Positions 33,906-42,572 of a stretch of DNA of 64,000 bases are shown here, one piece after another (the stretch's first letter is position 1; each line of letters opens with the position of its first letter). The stretch covers positions 372,001 through 436,000 of the forward strand of contig NZ_JAIBLJ010000001.1 in NCBI RefSeq assembly GCF_020179385.1. The letters run 5' to 3'. The notes beneath the pieces were generated by a model that worked only from the letters and a program-made list of their open reading frames with translations, was not told where the DNA came from and did no database searches. Source of the DNA: Alkalihalobacillus sp. YIM B00296. GTDB taxonomy: Bacteria > Bacillota > Bacilli > Bacillales > Fictibacillaceae. The position numbers and the translations under genes are program-made.

Positions 33906-35136
33906 ACTGAATCGTTTTAAGAAACAATTGACACACGTCGATACGGACTCGACTTCTGAAAGAACTATAAAGCCTATAAAAGAAAAAGCAGAGGGAGACG
34001 CTCCAGAATGGGGGGTAGTACAAGCCCAGGCGATACGTTTTGAAGATCAGCATTGTATTCTTCGAGAAAAGAATTTCACGAAAAGGTATAAAATCGGACA
34101 ATACACAGTTAACGACCTGCATGATGTGATCAAGCGATGGAACGATAGGAATCAATCCCATCCTCTATCCGCTGAAGGCAGACAGGCGGGAGATCTCCTC
34201 TTTTTTGATACAGAAACGACAGGCTTAGGCAGTGGGGCTGGTAATACGATCTTTTTACTTGGCGTCGCAAGGATCATAGAAGATGACATCCAAGTGCGCC
34301 AGTATTTCCTCCCGGAACCAGGAAATGAAGTGGCTTTGTATCATCACTTTTTGACTGATGTCCAGGACACGTCCAATTTAGTGACCTATAATGGGAAAGC
34401 ATTTGACTGGCCGCAAGTGAAAACCCGGCACACCCTCGTGAGGGATCTGGTGCCGAAGCTTCCGCCTTTCGGCCACTTTGACTTGCTTCATGGCGCACGA
34501 AGAGTCTGGAAAAAAACATATGATTCATTACGGCTTTCAATTGTGGAGAAAGAACTGTTGAACATTGAGAGGACTGAGGATACTCCAGGTTACTTAGCCC
34601 CGATGTTATACTTCGAATACTTGCGGGAAAAGGATCCTGCAATCCTCGACGGAGTGTTCAGACATAATGAATTGGATGTTCTCACACTCATTTCCTTATA
34701 TACACATCTTTCTAATGTTTTGTTAGACCAGAGCCATGGTTCCCTATCTACTGCGGAACGATATGAAATCGCAAAATGGTATGAAGCAATCAGTGATTTT
34801 GCTGAAGCGAAACAACGGTATGAATGTCTGCTTGATACATCAGCACGTATAAAAGCAAAAAAAGCTCTGGCAAATCTTTATAAGAGGGGAAAGGATATCG
34901 ATAAAGCGGTTTTTTACTGGGAATCGGTCATAGAAACAGAGGAAGATGTGGAATCTTATATTGAACTTTCGAAAATTTACGAACATAAATATAAGGACTT
35001 TGAGAAAGCCTTGTATTTCGCCAGAAAGGGTTATGAGGCATGGAAATCCATGAAACGGATACTACGGAAACAGGAAGAAAAGGATCAGGCTCAATTCAAT
35101 AAACGGATCATTCGGATTGAATCGAAAATTGGGTAG
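33889..35136 (+). CDS. mrfB: MrfB exonuclease (YprB), RNase H-like with TPR tail
   Basis: Protein of 415 residues starting within mrfA. Residues about 95-265 form a DEDD exonuclease: LLFFDTETTGLGSGAGNTIF (first acidic pair), LVTYNGKAFDWPQVKTRHTL, and RHNELDVLTLISLYTHL (last aspartate). The C terminus (about 285-400) has TPR-like helices (WYEAISDFAEAKQRYECLLD). It is the metal-dependent nuclease partner of MrfA in mitomycin repair. The gene order mrfA-mrfB-cotD is that of B. subtilis. Confidence 0.95.
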   Translation: MSLQNKLNRFKKQLTHVDTDSTSERTIKPIKEKAEGDAPEWGVVQAQAIRFEDQHCILREKNFTKRYKIGQYTVNDLHDVIKRWNDRNQSHPLSAEGRQAGDLLFFDTETTGLGSGAGNTIFLLGVARIIEDDIQVRQYFLPEPGNEVALYHHFLTDVQDTSNLVTYNGKAFDWPQVKTRHTLVRDLVPKLPPFGHFDLLHGARRVWKKTYDSLRLSIVEKELLNIERTEDTPGYLAPMLYFEYLREKDPAILDGVFRHNELDVLTLISLYTHLSNVLLDQSHGSLSTAERYEIAKWYEAISDFAEAKQRYECLLDTSARIKAKKALANLYKRGKDIDKAVFYWESVIETEEDVESYIELSKIYEHKYKDFEKALYFARKGYEAWKSMKRILRKQEEKDQAQFNKRIIRIESKIG

Positions 35137-35326
35137 GTCAATAGTAGGGAAATTAAATGGGTTAGAAACACCCAATATTCCCCGGGCAAGCGCAAAAAAC
35201 GATGTTTTTCGTGTGATAACGGTTTTTTTGATATTTTTGTGTCTTTTGTAATAGAAATATTGTAAATAATGTCGAATCGCCATAAAATAGGGGATGGAGA
35301 ATTACATATTTAGGGGGATTCCGACA

Positions 35327-35401
35327 TTGCGTAACCTTATTGTTGTCTTGTTTTTTTTGGTGATCGGCTTGACAGTGTATATTATGAACTTAGGTGCTTG
35401 A
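35327..35401 (+). CDS. Small 24-residue membrane peptide
   Basis: TTG 35327 begins MRNLIVVLFFLVIGLTVYIM NLGA (24 residues), with AGGGGGA ten bases upstream. The sequence is one membrane helix with a basic N-terminal end. It lies in the 375-bp gap between mrfB and cotD. I do not recognise the family; such peptides are common and rarely annotated. Confidence 0.55.
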   Translation: MRNLIVVLFFLVIGLTVYIMNLGA

Positions 35402-35511
35402 CCATTTTTAGCGGATATCGATGAAAGAAGGCGAATGTCTTAGACAAGTCTTATAGATCTCTCATACATTATTACAAAGCTTTTACTAAATCATAAAGGA
35501 GAATCTATGAG

Positions 35512-35814
35512 ATGCATTGTCATAAACCTCAAATGATGTGTCCGGTGGTCCATCCACCGAAGAAGTGTGTCAAGCAATTTTGCCATTACAAAGTCGTGCC
35601 TCATATCCATCCAGTGATCGAGGAACACGTACACCACAATATCATACAGCACAAGCATATGCAGAAGCATTGTAAAAAATCTTGCTGTACGACTCAACAC
35701 AAGCATTGCATGGTCCCACCGCGCCCTAAATGCGGTTGTCACCACGGTGGCTATGGTGGGGGCTTTGGAGGCGACCACTATGGTGGAGGCTACGGAGGCG
35801 GTTGGGACTGGTAA
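35512..35814 (+). CDS. cotD: Inner spore coat protein CotD
   Basis: Protein of 100 residues, His- and Cys-rich: MHCHKPQMMCPVVHPPKKCV, CHYKVVPHIHPVIEEHVHHN, then a Gly/Tyr-rich tail (HHGGYGGGFGGDHYGGGYGG). The PHIHP.....VHH pattern matches CotD, an inner-coat protein made in the mother cell. AAAGGAG precedes ATG 35512. The glycine-rich tail is longer than I would expect from B. subtilis CotD. Location between mrfB and ypsA agrees with synteny. Confidence 0.9.
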   Translation: MHCHKPQMMCPVVHPPKKCVKQFCHYKVVPHIHPVIEEHVHHNIIQHKHMQKHCKKSCCTTQHKHCMVPPRPKCGCHHGGYGGGFGGDHYGGGYGGGWDW

Positions 35815-35820
35815 TTCGTT

Positions 35821-35857
35821 AAAGCGGACCGAGATCATTCGGTTCGCTTTTTTTCTT
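35821..35857 (+). terminator. Terminator after cotD
   Basis: AAAGCGGACCGA and TTCGGTTCGCTTT pair (one mismatch) around GATCA, followed by a T-run. Confidence 0.9.
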
Positions 35858-36196
35858 TGTTAAAGGCTGTTTTCTAAAAGTTTGTTACTAATTGAATACT
35901 GATAAGGAAAACGGGAAATATGCGAGATTCTCGCGGAAAGCGAGTATGTTTCCAAATTGTAAAACAACAATCTATATGGAAACTGCATTGTTAAAAAATA
36001 GGAAGTGGACTTTTTTTGACAAAACTCCATATTAAAAAACATTACTTTTTCATAAAATATTGTATTTTTTCAACAAATTTTGATTATGGAATGTGATACA
36101 CTTGTATCGAGTCCAATTTTTGGTACGTGTTGAAAGATTATGTTTCAATAGCCTAAATGACATCAGGTATCAGGAATTCATTAAAGGAGTCATTGG

Positions 36197-36769
36197 ATGA
36201 TCAAAGTTCTAGCAGTGACTGGATATAAAGGTCATGAATTAGGAATTTTTTCGAACAAGCATGAAGCAGTACCTTACATAAAAGGTATACTGAAAAAACG
36301 TCTAGCCCATTTAGTCGAAGAGGGATTGGAATGGGTTGTCATCAGTGGACAACTTGGTGTTGAATTATGGGCTGGTGAGGCAGTCATTGAGCTGAAGGTT
36401 CCTTATCCTGATGTGAAACTGGCGGTCTTGACTCCTTTTCAACAGCAGGAACAAAGATGGAAAGAAAATACTCAGGAGTACTATAAGCGAATTCTTTCCC
36501 AAGCTGATTTTGTCGCCAGCATTTCGAAAAGCCCCTATGAAAATCCTGGGCAGTTGAAGGCGGCAAATCAATTCATCATTGAAAAAACGGATGGTTTGTT
36601 AGTGCTTTATGACGGTGATCAACCAGGTTCACCGGAATTTTATTTGAAAACGGCGCACAAATATGTAGAACTTGGTAACGAATATCCTATATTGTCAATT
36701 TCCTTTTTCGATGTAAATGATTATATCGAGGAATCACAGCAATCAAATGAGGATGATTGGGTAACCTAA
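36197..36769 (+). CDS. ypsA: YpsA (DUF1273/SLOG-fold) protein
   Basis: Protein of 190 residues. It starts MIKVLAVTGYKGHELGIF with the family phrase, then WVVISGQLGVELWAGEAVIE, a Rossmann-like nucleotide-binding pattern of the SLOG/DprA-like superfamily, and LLVLYDGDQPGSPEFYLKTA. YpsA affects cell division in B. subtilis and is adjacent to gpsB in many Firmicutes, as here (about 100 bp). The exact ligand is unknown. The site AAAGGAG precedes the start. Confidence 0.93.
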   Translation: MIKVLAVTGYKGHELGIFSNKHEAVPYIKGILKKRLAHLVEEGLEWVVISGQLGVELWAGEAVIELKVPYPDVKLAVLTPFQQQEQRWKENTQEYYKRILSQADFVASISKSPYENPGQLKAANQFIIEKTDGLLVLYDGDQPGSPEFYLKTAHKYVELGNEYPILSISFFDVNDYIEESQQSNEDDWVT

Positions 36770-36869
36770 TATTAGATGAATATTATCAAAAACTTGGTAT
36801 AATGTTGTGTAGAAAACAACTATAAATGAAACGAATGATAGAAATCATTAACGGGGTGACGTATTTATT

Positions 36870-37175
36870 ATGGATAATAAACGAGTACAATTGACATCTA
36901 AAGAAATTTTAGAAAAAGATTTCAAAACAGGATTCCGCGGATATGATCAAGATGAAGTGGATCAATTTTTAGACATAGTGATCAAGGACTATGAGCAGTT
37001 TCATAAAGAGATTGACCGTTTGAATGAAGAAAACGTGAAATTGAGAAAAGAGCTTCAGCGCTCGGGTGAACAGACGAAAACACAAAGCAATGGTGCAGGG
37101 ATTACCAACTATGATATCCTGAAGCGTCTTTCTAATTTAGAAAAACACGTCTTCGGCAGTAAGCTTTATGATTGA
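36870..37175 (+). CDS. gpsB: Cell division regulator GpsB
   Basis: Protein of 101 residues. The N-terminal DivIVA-like domain (TSKEILEKDFKTGFRGYDQD, EVDQFLDIVIKDYEQFH) binds the cytoplasmic tail of PBP1-type enzymes. A coiled coil follows (EIDRLNEENVKLRKELQR), then a C-terminal trimerisation segment NYDILKRLSNLEKHVFG. GpsB shuttles PBP1 between septum and sidewall, so it is functionally linked to ponA elsewhere in the window. The neighbour ypsA and the rnpB gene just downstream fit the Bacillus order. Confidence 0.95.
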   Translation: MDNKRVQLTSKEILEKDFKTGFRGYDQDEVDQFLDIVIKDYEQFHKEIDRLNEENVKLRKELQRSGEQTKTQSNGAGITNYDILKRLSNLEKHVFGSKLYD

Positions 37176-37192
37176 TTTGGGTATAATTGACA

Positions 37193-37221
37193 TTGAAAAG
37201 TATCCAAACATACGATATAAT
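37193..37221 (+). promoter_or_regulatory. rnpB promoter
   Basis: TTGAAA (37193-37198) and TATAAT (37216-37221), 17-base spacer, about 20 bases before the RNA. Confidence 0.7.
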
Positions 37222-37239
37222 GAGATTCGACTCTGAAAA

Positions 37240-37657
37240 GGTCATATCGTTTGGGTAATCGCTGTACTTCATCTTCAAAGTGAAGTATAGAGGAAAGTCC
37301 ATGCTCGCACAGCCTGAGATGGCTGTAGTGTTCGTGCCTGATCAATCAATAAGTCAGGGTAGTCTGGTTACGACTGGACTAACGGCAGGGAAAGCACCTA
37401 CGTCTTCGGATATGGTGTGAATACCTTGAAAGTGCCACAGTGACGAAGTCCAGCAGGAAACTGCCGGAGTGGAACGAGGTAAACCCCACGAGCGAGAAAC
37501 CCAAATTATGGTAGGGGAGTCTTCTCGGAGAAATTGAACGAAGAGAAGGGCAGATGTTGGAGAACATCTGGAGATAGATGATTGCCGCCTGCGTACGAGG
37601 AGCAAAGCTCTGATTGAGTACGGGGAACAGAACATGGCTTATAAAACGAGATGACCA
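37240..37657 (+). ncRNA. rnpB: RNase P RNA, Bacillus class B
   Basis: Contains the conserved blocks GGGTAATCGCTG, AGAGGAAAGTCCATGCTCGC, ACGGCAGGGAAAGCACC, GTGCCACAGTGACGAAGTCC, GGTAAACCCCACGAGCGAGA and CAGAACATGGCTTATA, all typical of bacterial RNase P RNA. The ends pair as GGTCATATCGTTT with AAACGAGATGACC. It is the catalytic RNA that matures tRNA 5' ends together with RnpA. Ends are estimated from this pairing. Open frames across it on the minus strand are spurious. Confidence 0.97.
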
Positions 37658-37685
37658 AAAGCCCACATTTGGAGGGCTTTTTTAT
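37657..37685 (+). terminator. rnpB terminator
   Basis: AAAAGCCC and GGGCTTTT pair around ACATTTGGA, followed by TTTATTTT. Confidence 0.9.
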
Positions 37686-37749
37686 TTTGCTTACAAAACC
37701 CTGAATACATAGGTTGATTTTTGTGAAAGTCACTCCATTTCCACGGGCG

Positions 37750-37860
37750 AACGAAAAGCGAAGCAACCCGCATCGTCACGTAGGTCACTGGAAGACTGAC
37801 GAGGAGGCTGTCGCCGCCGCAGGAATTTGAAGTGATTCCGGGTATCGCCTGGCTCACATT
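37750..37860 (-). repeat. Palindromic intergenic repeat, copy B (inverted)
   Basis: The stretch AACGAAAAGCGAAG... GGTCACTGGAAGACTGACGA, GGAGGCTGTCGCCGCCGCAG, AATTTGAAGTGAT is the reverse complement of the family seen at 26616, 39461 and 42151. It is more diverged at the end near 37830-37860. It lies between rnpB and rlmL. Confidence 0.75.
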
Positions 37861-37986
37861 TCCTGCAAGAGTGTCGCAGATTTCTCCTAAGAATTTAAAG
37901 ATAGCTTGTACAAAAATTACGATTAGAAATGTCTGAATCTATTCAGTATAATGGGGAGAGTATACATAAAGATTGGAGTATTAAAA

Positions 37987-39138
37987 ATGAGACCGATTAC
38001 GTTGATTGCAACTGCAGCTATGGGCTTGGAATCAATTGTCGCAAACGAAGTGCGTCAATTAGGTTATGAGAAAGTACAAGTAGAAAACGGAAAAATCATC
38101 GTGGAAGCAGACGAACGTGCAGTTCCACGACTGAACCTATGGCTTAGGACAGCCGATCGTATCAAACTGAAGATCGGTTCTTTCAAAGCATTGTCTTTTG
38201 AGGAATTATTCGAGCAGACGAAGGCACTCCCTTGGGAAGATTTCCTTCCGGAAGATGCAGAGTTCCCGGTCATCGGCCGTTCTGTAAAATCAAAGCTGTT
38301 CAGCGTTTCCGATTGCCAGGCAATTGTGAAAAAAGCGATTGTCGAAAAAATGAAAAAATCTTATGACGTCCAGGGATGGCTACCTGAAAATGGTGCATTT
38401 TACCGAGTGGAGGTTGCTCTGCATAAAGACATCGCTACGTTGACGATCGATACGAGCGGCGAAGGCCTCCATAAACGTGGTTACCGTTATTTGCATAATG
38501 AAGCACCATTGAAAGAAACATTAGCGGCTGCCTTGATCCAATTGACGAATTGGAAGCCGGATCGACCGTTCCTGGATCCATTCTGCGGCTCTGGAACGAT
38601 ACCGATTGAAGCAGCGATGATCGCAAAAAGCATCGCCCCCGGATTAAACCGCGAATTTGCCTCTGAAAAATGGTCCTGGTTAGACAAGAAATTATGGTAT
38701 GAAGCGGTTGAAGAGGCGCATGATCTCGCGAAATTCGATCTGCCTGTGGACATCATGGGGTCCGATATCGATCATAAAATGATTGAACTATCAGAGAATA
38801 ATGCAATTGAAGCTGGTTTCGAAGGGGAAATCCGTTTTAAACAAATGCAAGTGAAGGACTTCCATTCGAAGGCGGAGTATGGATATGCCATTGGCAATCC
38901 TCCTTATGGTCAACGATTGAATGAAAGGGACTATGTTGAAGCTTTATATAGGGGCCTTGGAGAGGTGTTCCGACGTTTGGACACTTGGTCGCTCTACATT
39001 CTCACATCCCACGAAGGCTTTGAAACATTATATGGTGAAAAGGCTTCAAAAAAACGTAAATTATATAATGGAGATTTGAAGTGTCATTATTATCAATTTT
39101 TCGGTAAAAAGCCCCCGAGGAGACATGTAGAGGTTTAA
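37987..39138 (+). CDS. rlmL: THUMP-domain RNA methyltransferase (RlmL/YpsC family)
   Basis: Protein of 383 residues starting at ATG 37987 (MRPITLIATAAMGLESIVAN) after GGAG. An in-frame ATG at 37951 overlaps a TATAAT-like box and is unlikely. The N-terminal ferredoxin-like/THUMP part covers about 1-160. The class I methyltransferase domain contains FLDPFCGSGTIPIEAAMIA (SAM site), SDIDHKMIELSENNA and the catalytic IGNPPYGQRL. The NPPY motif marks amino-N-methyltransferases acting on guanine or adenine in 23S rRNA. Bacillus members lack the fused RlmK half of E. coli RlmKL. Synteny: rnpB-rlmL. Confidence 0.93.
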   Translation: MRPITLIATAAMGLESIVANEVRQLGYEKVQVENGKIIVEADERAVPRLNLWLRTADRIKLKIGSFKALSFEELFEQTKALPWEDFLPEDAEFPVIGRSVKSKLFSVSDCQAIVKKAIVEKMKKSYDVQGWLPENGAFYRVEVALHKDIATLTIDTSGEGLHKRGYRYLHNEAPLKETLAAALIQLTNWKPDRPFLDPFCGSGTIPIEAAMIAKSIAPGLNREFASEKWSWLDKKLWYEAVEEAHDLAKFDLPVDIMGSDIDHKMIELSENNAIEAGFEGEIRFKQMQVKDFHSKAEYGYAIGNPPYGQRLNERDYVEALYRGLGEVFRRLDTWSLYILTSHEGFETLYGEKASKKRKLYNGDLKCHYYQFFGKKPPRRHVEV

Positions 39139-39192
39139 CAATTGGAGAATCCACTCATACTAGGTGTAAAAGACAAGAGTGGGTGGTTTTGA

Positions 39193-39387
39193 ATGTATGA
39201 ACGTCATCATGATATCGAACGTGTGACCAAAGCGATGAATGCTTTGAAGGGTTTGAATGAGCCGTGTTATGAAGGCGTGTGCGAAAGCATCCGTGATCAA
39301 CTTGAAAACGCGATTGCTTTTGAATCCGGTTATCATCGGGACATGAGCAAATATTCCTCAATGAATGGAACAATGGACGAAAACTGA
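39193..39387 (+). CDS. Hypothetical 64-residue protein
   Basis: MYERHHDIERVTKAMNALKG LNEPCYEGVCESIRDQLENA then IAFESGYHRDMSKYSSMNGT. It is mostly helical and acidic, with two cysteines. The ribosome site is weak (GAGTGGGTGG). Clear stop and terminator behind it support a real gene. No family recognised. Confidence 0.55.
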   Translation: MYERHHDIERVTKAMNALKGLNEPCYEGVCESIRDQLENAIAFESGYHRDMSKYSSMNGTMDEN

Positions 39388-39418
39388 CTCAGCTTATGAA
39401 CCGGGTCAGTTCTTTTTT
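39383..39418 (+). terminator. Terminator after the 64-residue gene
   Basis: ACTGACTC and GGGTCAGT pair around AGCTTATGAACC, followed by TCTTTTTT. Confidence 0.8.
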
Positions 39419-39460
39419 GCACTTAAAGAAAGGATAAAAATTTTGTTTCCGAAGATGGAA

Positions 39461-39577
39461 TGTCTAGCTCCAACGCCCAACCACTTGGATCACTTCAGTC
39501 CTCCTGCGGCGGCGACAACCTCCTCGTCGGACTTCCAGTGACCTTTGTGGCTTGACCAGGCGGTTGCGCTTTTCTTG
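39461..39577 (+). repeat. Palindromic intergenic repeat, copy C
   Basis: TGTCTAGCTCCAACGCCCAA, CCACTTGGATCACTTCAGTC, a GGCGGCG centre, then GGACTTCCAGTGACCTTTGT and ...GGCGGTTGCGCTTTTCTT. The outer ends AACGCC/GGCGGTT and inner CCAC/GTGG, GGATCACT/CAGTGACC pair, giving a long imperfect hairpin. It is nearly identical to copy D apart from the insert there. Confidence 0.9.
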
Positions 39578-39789
39578 GATTGATTGAAAATATCTTTAAA
39601 AAAATCGCGAATGATCTGAATAATTGGGAAATCATCTTTCTAAAAGGTATCATCATATTAAATTTCACGTACCGTACTTAAATACAAAAATGAACTGCCA
39701 ATATTTAAAAACATTAAAGGATTTTCTCAGTTTGACGTCAAATAAATAGGATGGCTGCAAACATTTTACATTATAGGGGGATGAAATAG

Positions 39790-41313
39790 ATGACAAGCAC
39801 AACCGTAAATAATCTAGAGAGAAAATTCCAAGACCTGACACAACGAATAACCAGTTATAATGAAGCAATCGGATTAATGGTATGGGATCTCAGGACCGGT
39901 GCACCGAAAAGAGGGGTTGAGCAACGTTCGGAAGTGATCGGAATGTTGTCTTCTGAAGTGTTTAAATTATCGACTTCAAAAGAAATGAAAGAATGCTTGG
40001 ATACTTTAGGCGATTCTTCAATGTACCCGAACCTGGGTGAAATAACGAAAAAAGCAGTGCAAGAAGCGAAAGAGGAATATGAAAGAAATGAAAAGATTCC
40101 TGAAGCAGAATATAAGGAATATGTCATCACCCAATCAAAAGCCGAGAATGTTTGGGAAGATGCCAAAGCGGAATCTGACTTCTCCAAACTCCAACCATAC
40201 TTAGAAAAACTTGTTCAATTCAAAAAGAATTTTGTCAGTTACTGGGGACATAAGGATCATCCTTATAACACGCTGCTTGATCTATATGAGCCTGGTGTCA
40301 ATGTAGAAACCATCGACCGTGTCTTCAAACAACTACGGGAAGCGATCGTGCCGCTCGCCCAGGATGTCGTCAACTCGAAGCATCAACCCGAAACATCATT
40401 CCTTTTCGAACATTTTCCTGCAGATAAACAAAGGGAATTCAGCAAACATGTTCTGAAACAGATGGGCTATGATTTTCATGCTGGCCGACTGGATGAAACG
40501 AATCATCCTTTCGCAATCGGATTGAATCCAGGAGACGTCCGTGTTACGACAAAATATGATGAAGCAGATTTCAGGACCGCAGTGTTCGGCACGATCCATG
40601 AGGGTGGACATGCTTTATATGAACAGAATATCAGCAAGGACCTTATCGGAACACTTTTATGCACTGGGACATCAATGGGGATTCATGAGTCTCAATCCTT
40701 ATTCTGGGAGAACTTTGTAGGCCGTAACCAATCTTTCTGGGAAAACAACTATGAAACATTCAAGTCTTATACCAATGGGCAGTTCGATCAAGTATCCATG
40801 AACGACTTTTACCGTGCCATAAATGTTGCTGGTCCATCTTTGATCCGGATCGAAGCAGATGAAATGACCTATCCACTTCATATCATCATCCGGTATGAAA
40901 TCGAGAAAGGACTATTCAGCAATCAAATTCAAGTCAAGGATCTTCCGGGGATCTGGAACGAAAAGATGGATGAATACCTTGGCATTCTTCCGAAGAATGA
41001 TGGTGAAGGTGTCCTACAAGATATACACTGGTCTGGGGGAGATTTTGGTTACTTCCCATCGTATGCACTTGGCTATATCTATGCAGCCCAGTTGAAACAT
41101 GCCATGCTTAGTGATCTGCCTGATTTCAATCAGAATCTTAAAGATGGAAATCTCTTGCCGATCAAAGAATGGCTAACGAAAAATGTCCACCATTATGGCA
41201 AAATGAAAAAGCCGATCGAAATAATCAAGGATGTTACAGGAGAAGGGTTGAACGCTCAACATCTGATCACTTATTTGACAGATAAATATCAAGAAGTCTA
41301 TAAAATCAGCTAA
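39790..41313 (+). CDS. ypwA: Thermostable carboxypeptidase (M32, Taq-type)
   Basis: Protein of 507 residues, ATG 39790 behind TAGGGGG. It is an M32 metallocarboxypeptidase of the Taq family, cytoplasmic, trimming C-terminal residues of peptides. The zinc-binding HExxH appears as GTIHEGGHALYEQ, with the downstream family motif GIHESQSLFWENFVG. Also DIHWSGGDFGYFPSYALGYI near the end. Length is normal. It occupies the ypwA position of B. subtilis. Confidence 0.95.
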   Translation: MTSTTVNNLERKFQDLTQRITSYNEAIGLMVWDLRTGAPKRGVEQRSEVIGMLSSEVFKLSTSKEMKECLDTLGDSSMYPNLGEITKKAVQEAKEEYERNEKIPEAEYKEYVITQSKAENVWEDAKAESDFSKLQPYLEKLVQFKKNFVSYWGHKDHPYNTLLDLYEPGVNVETIDRVFKQLREAIVPLAQDVVNSKHQPETSFLFEHFPADKQREFSKHVLKQMGYDFHAGRLDETNHPFAIGLNPGDVRVTTKYDEADFRTAVFGTIHEGGHALYEQNISKDLIGTLLCTGTSMGIHESQSLFWENFVGRNQSFWENNYETFKSYTNGQFDQVSMNDFYRAINVAGPSLIRIEADEMTYPLHIIIRYEIEKGLFSNQIQVKDLPGIWNEKMDEYLGILPKNDGEGVLQDIHWSGGDFGYFPSYALGYIYAAQLKHAMLSDLPDFNQNLKDGNLLPIKEWLTKNVHHYGKMKKPIEIIKDVTGEGLNAQHLITYLTDKYQEVYKIS

Positions 41314-41320
41314 AGGACAG

Positions 41321-41359
41321 GAAATCCCCATTTCTACAAGGCTTAGGAATGGGGATTTC
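41321..41359. terminator. Bidirectional terminator after ypwA
   Basis: GAAATCCCCATT (41321-41332) and AATGGGGATTTC (41348-41359) pair perfectly. The minus-strand gene at 41343-41468 ends inside this structure, so its last codons are part of the stem and loop. Confidence 0.85.
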
Positions 41360-41468
41360 TTTGCATAAGCTTTTGTAAAATCTCATCCCGTTCATGATTA
41401 TCGATCAGTGAAAAGAAGTTTAAGATCATCGTGTAGCAGGATATCTTCTTTTTAATATTCGTAGGCAT
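41343..41468 (-). CDS. Hypothetical 41-residue protein
   Basis: ATG 41468 is preceded by the very strong site AAAGGAGGACGGCAA. The protein is MPTNIKKKISCYTMILNFFS then LIDNHERDEILQKLMQRNPH S. It has a short basic N-terminus, a hydrophobic centre and a charged helix. No family is recognised. The ribosome site is the best evidence that it is translated. Confidence 0.6.
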   Translation of the reverse strand: MPTNIKKKISCYTMILNFFSLIDNHERDEILQKLMQRNPHS

Positions 41469-41659
41469 TTGCCGTCCTCCTTTTTCTTAAAGGCAACTTT
41501 TTTTCTTATTAACAATATATGTTGTTGAACGAAAAGTGAGACATCTAAAAGAAGGTTTTGAAGGATTTTAAGCGAAGTTTATGAAGTGGAAGGTTTGAAA
41601 TGGCGTTGTTTCGTGAAAGGTTATTAGATAACGATACAGGATAAAGGAGAGGATTCAAA

Positions 41660-42070
41660 ATGAGTTTCCAAAATCCAGATCAAGCTGCCATCAATGAAAT
41701 TTTGAAAACGAAGAAGCGTATTGCTGTTGTAGGTCTTTCCAATAAACCTCACAGGACGTCTTACCAGGTTTCTAAATACATGCAAGATCACGGGTATGAG
41801 ATCATCCCTGTCAACCCGACGATCGATGAGGCTATGGGGCTTAAAGCTTATCCTTCGCTTAAAGATGTTGAAGGTCCCATCGACATCGTCAATGTGTTCA
41901 GGCGCAGTGAAGAACTTCCAGCGGTTGCAGAGGTAGTGAAAGGTATCGACGCAGATGTGTTTTGGGCACAGCTCGGCCTATTGAATGAAGAGGTTGTTGA
42001 GATTTTAAAGGGGAAGGATACGACGATCATCATGGACCGTTGTATTAAAGTGGAACACGCGACGATGTGA
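41660..42070 (+). CDS. yccU: CoA-binding domain protein (YccU family)
   Basis: Protein of 136 residues, ATG 41660 behind AAAGGAGAGG. It is a single CoA-binding Rossmann domain: KKRIAVVGLSNKPHRTSYQV, GYEIIPVNPTIDEAMGLKAY, DIVNVFRRSEELPAVAEVV, and the ending IIMDRCIKVEH. The family binds CoA or nucleotides and has no defined enzymatic role. In many Firmicutes it lies near parE, as here. Confidence 0.9.
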   Translation: MSFQNPDQAAINEILKTKKRIAVVGLSNKPHRTSYQVSKYMQDHGYEIIPVNPTIDEAMGLKAYPSLKDVEGPIDIVNVFRRSEELPAVAEVVKGIDADVFWAQLGLLNEEVVEILKGKDTTIIMDRCIKVEHATM

Positions 42071-42080
42071 TGTAACGATA

Positions 42081-42112
42081 TGAACCACTCTAGCCAGGGT
42101 GGTTCATTTTCT
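42081..42112 (+). terminator. Terminator after yccU
   Basis: TGAACCAC and GTGGTTCA pair around TCTAGCCAGG, followed by TTTTCTT. Confidence 0.85.
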
Positions 42113-42150
42113 TAATAAGAATGTATAAGAATTTTGTTTCGATGAAGGAA

Positions 42151-42323
42151 TGGTCTAGTTCCAACGCCCAACCACTTGGATCACTTCAGTCCTCCTGTGG
42201 CGGTCGACACATTGATTTAGATCAATGTGTTTACCCACGCATAACCGAACTTTGTTTGGTTCGAGCCTCCTCGCCGGTCTTCAAGTGACCTTCGTGGCTG
42301 ATCAGGGCGTTTGCGCTTTTCTT
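42151..42323 (+). repeat. Palindromic intergenic repeat, copy D, with an insert
   Basis: The outer parts match copy C closely: GGTCTAGTTCCAACGCCCAA, CCACTTGGATCACTTCAGTC and the end GGGCGTTTGCGCTTTTCTT. The centre is interrupted at 42204-42264 by about 57 bp containing a perfect 10-bp hairpin (ACACATTGAT/ATCAATGTGT at 42207-42230) and an 8-bp hairpin (AACCGAAC/GTTTGGTT at 42243-42261). TCGA is present at both edges of the insert (42204-42207 and 42261-42264). Confidence 0.85.
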
Positions 42324-42572
42324 AAATTCCACCGACATTTTTGAATAAAATCATGATTTTCGGAAAAAACGAATGGTAATACGTTAAATGGGACAAGTTG
42401 AACGGTATGATATAATGAATCATTGTGGGACATAGAACTTCACATATTCAGTAAACATACCGATATTTTTGATGAACAACCTATAATAGAGATTGTATGT
42501 GAACAAATGTTCTGGTAACATTACAATACAATAAAAAATGATTGTCTGAGTTTTGAAAGGGGCACGAGGGTT

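Noticed and set aside
37354-37857. Several minus-strand open frames of 70-95 codons
   Set aside because: They lie on RNase P RNA and on a repeat copy; the RNA signatures explain them.
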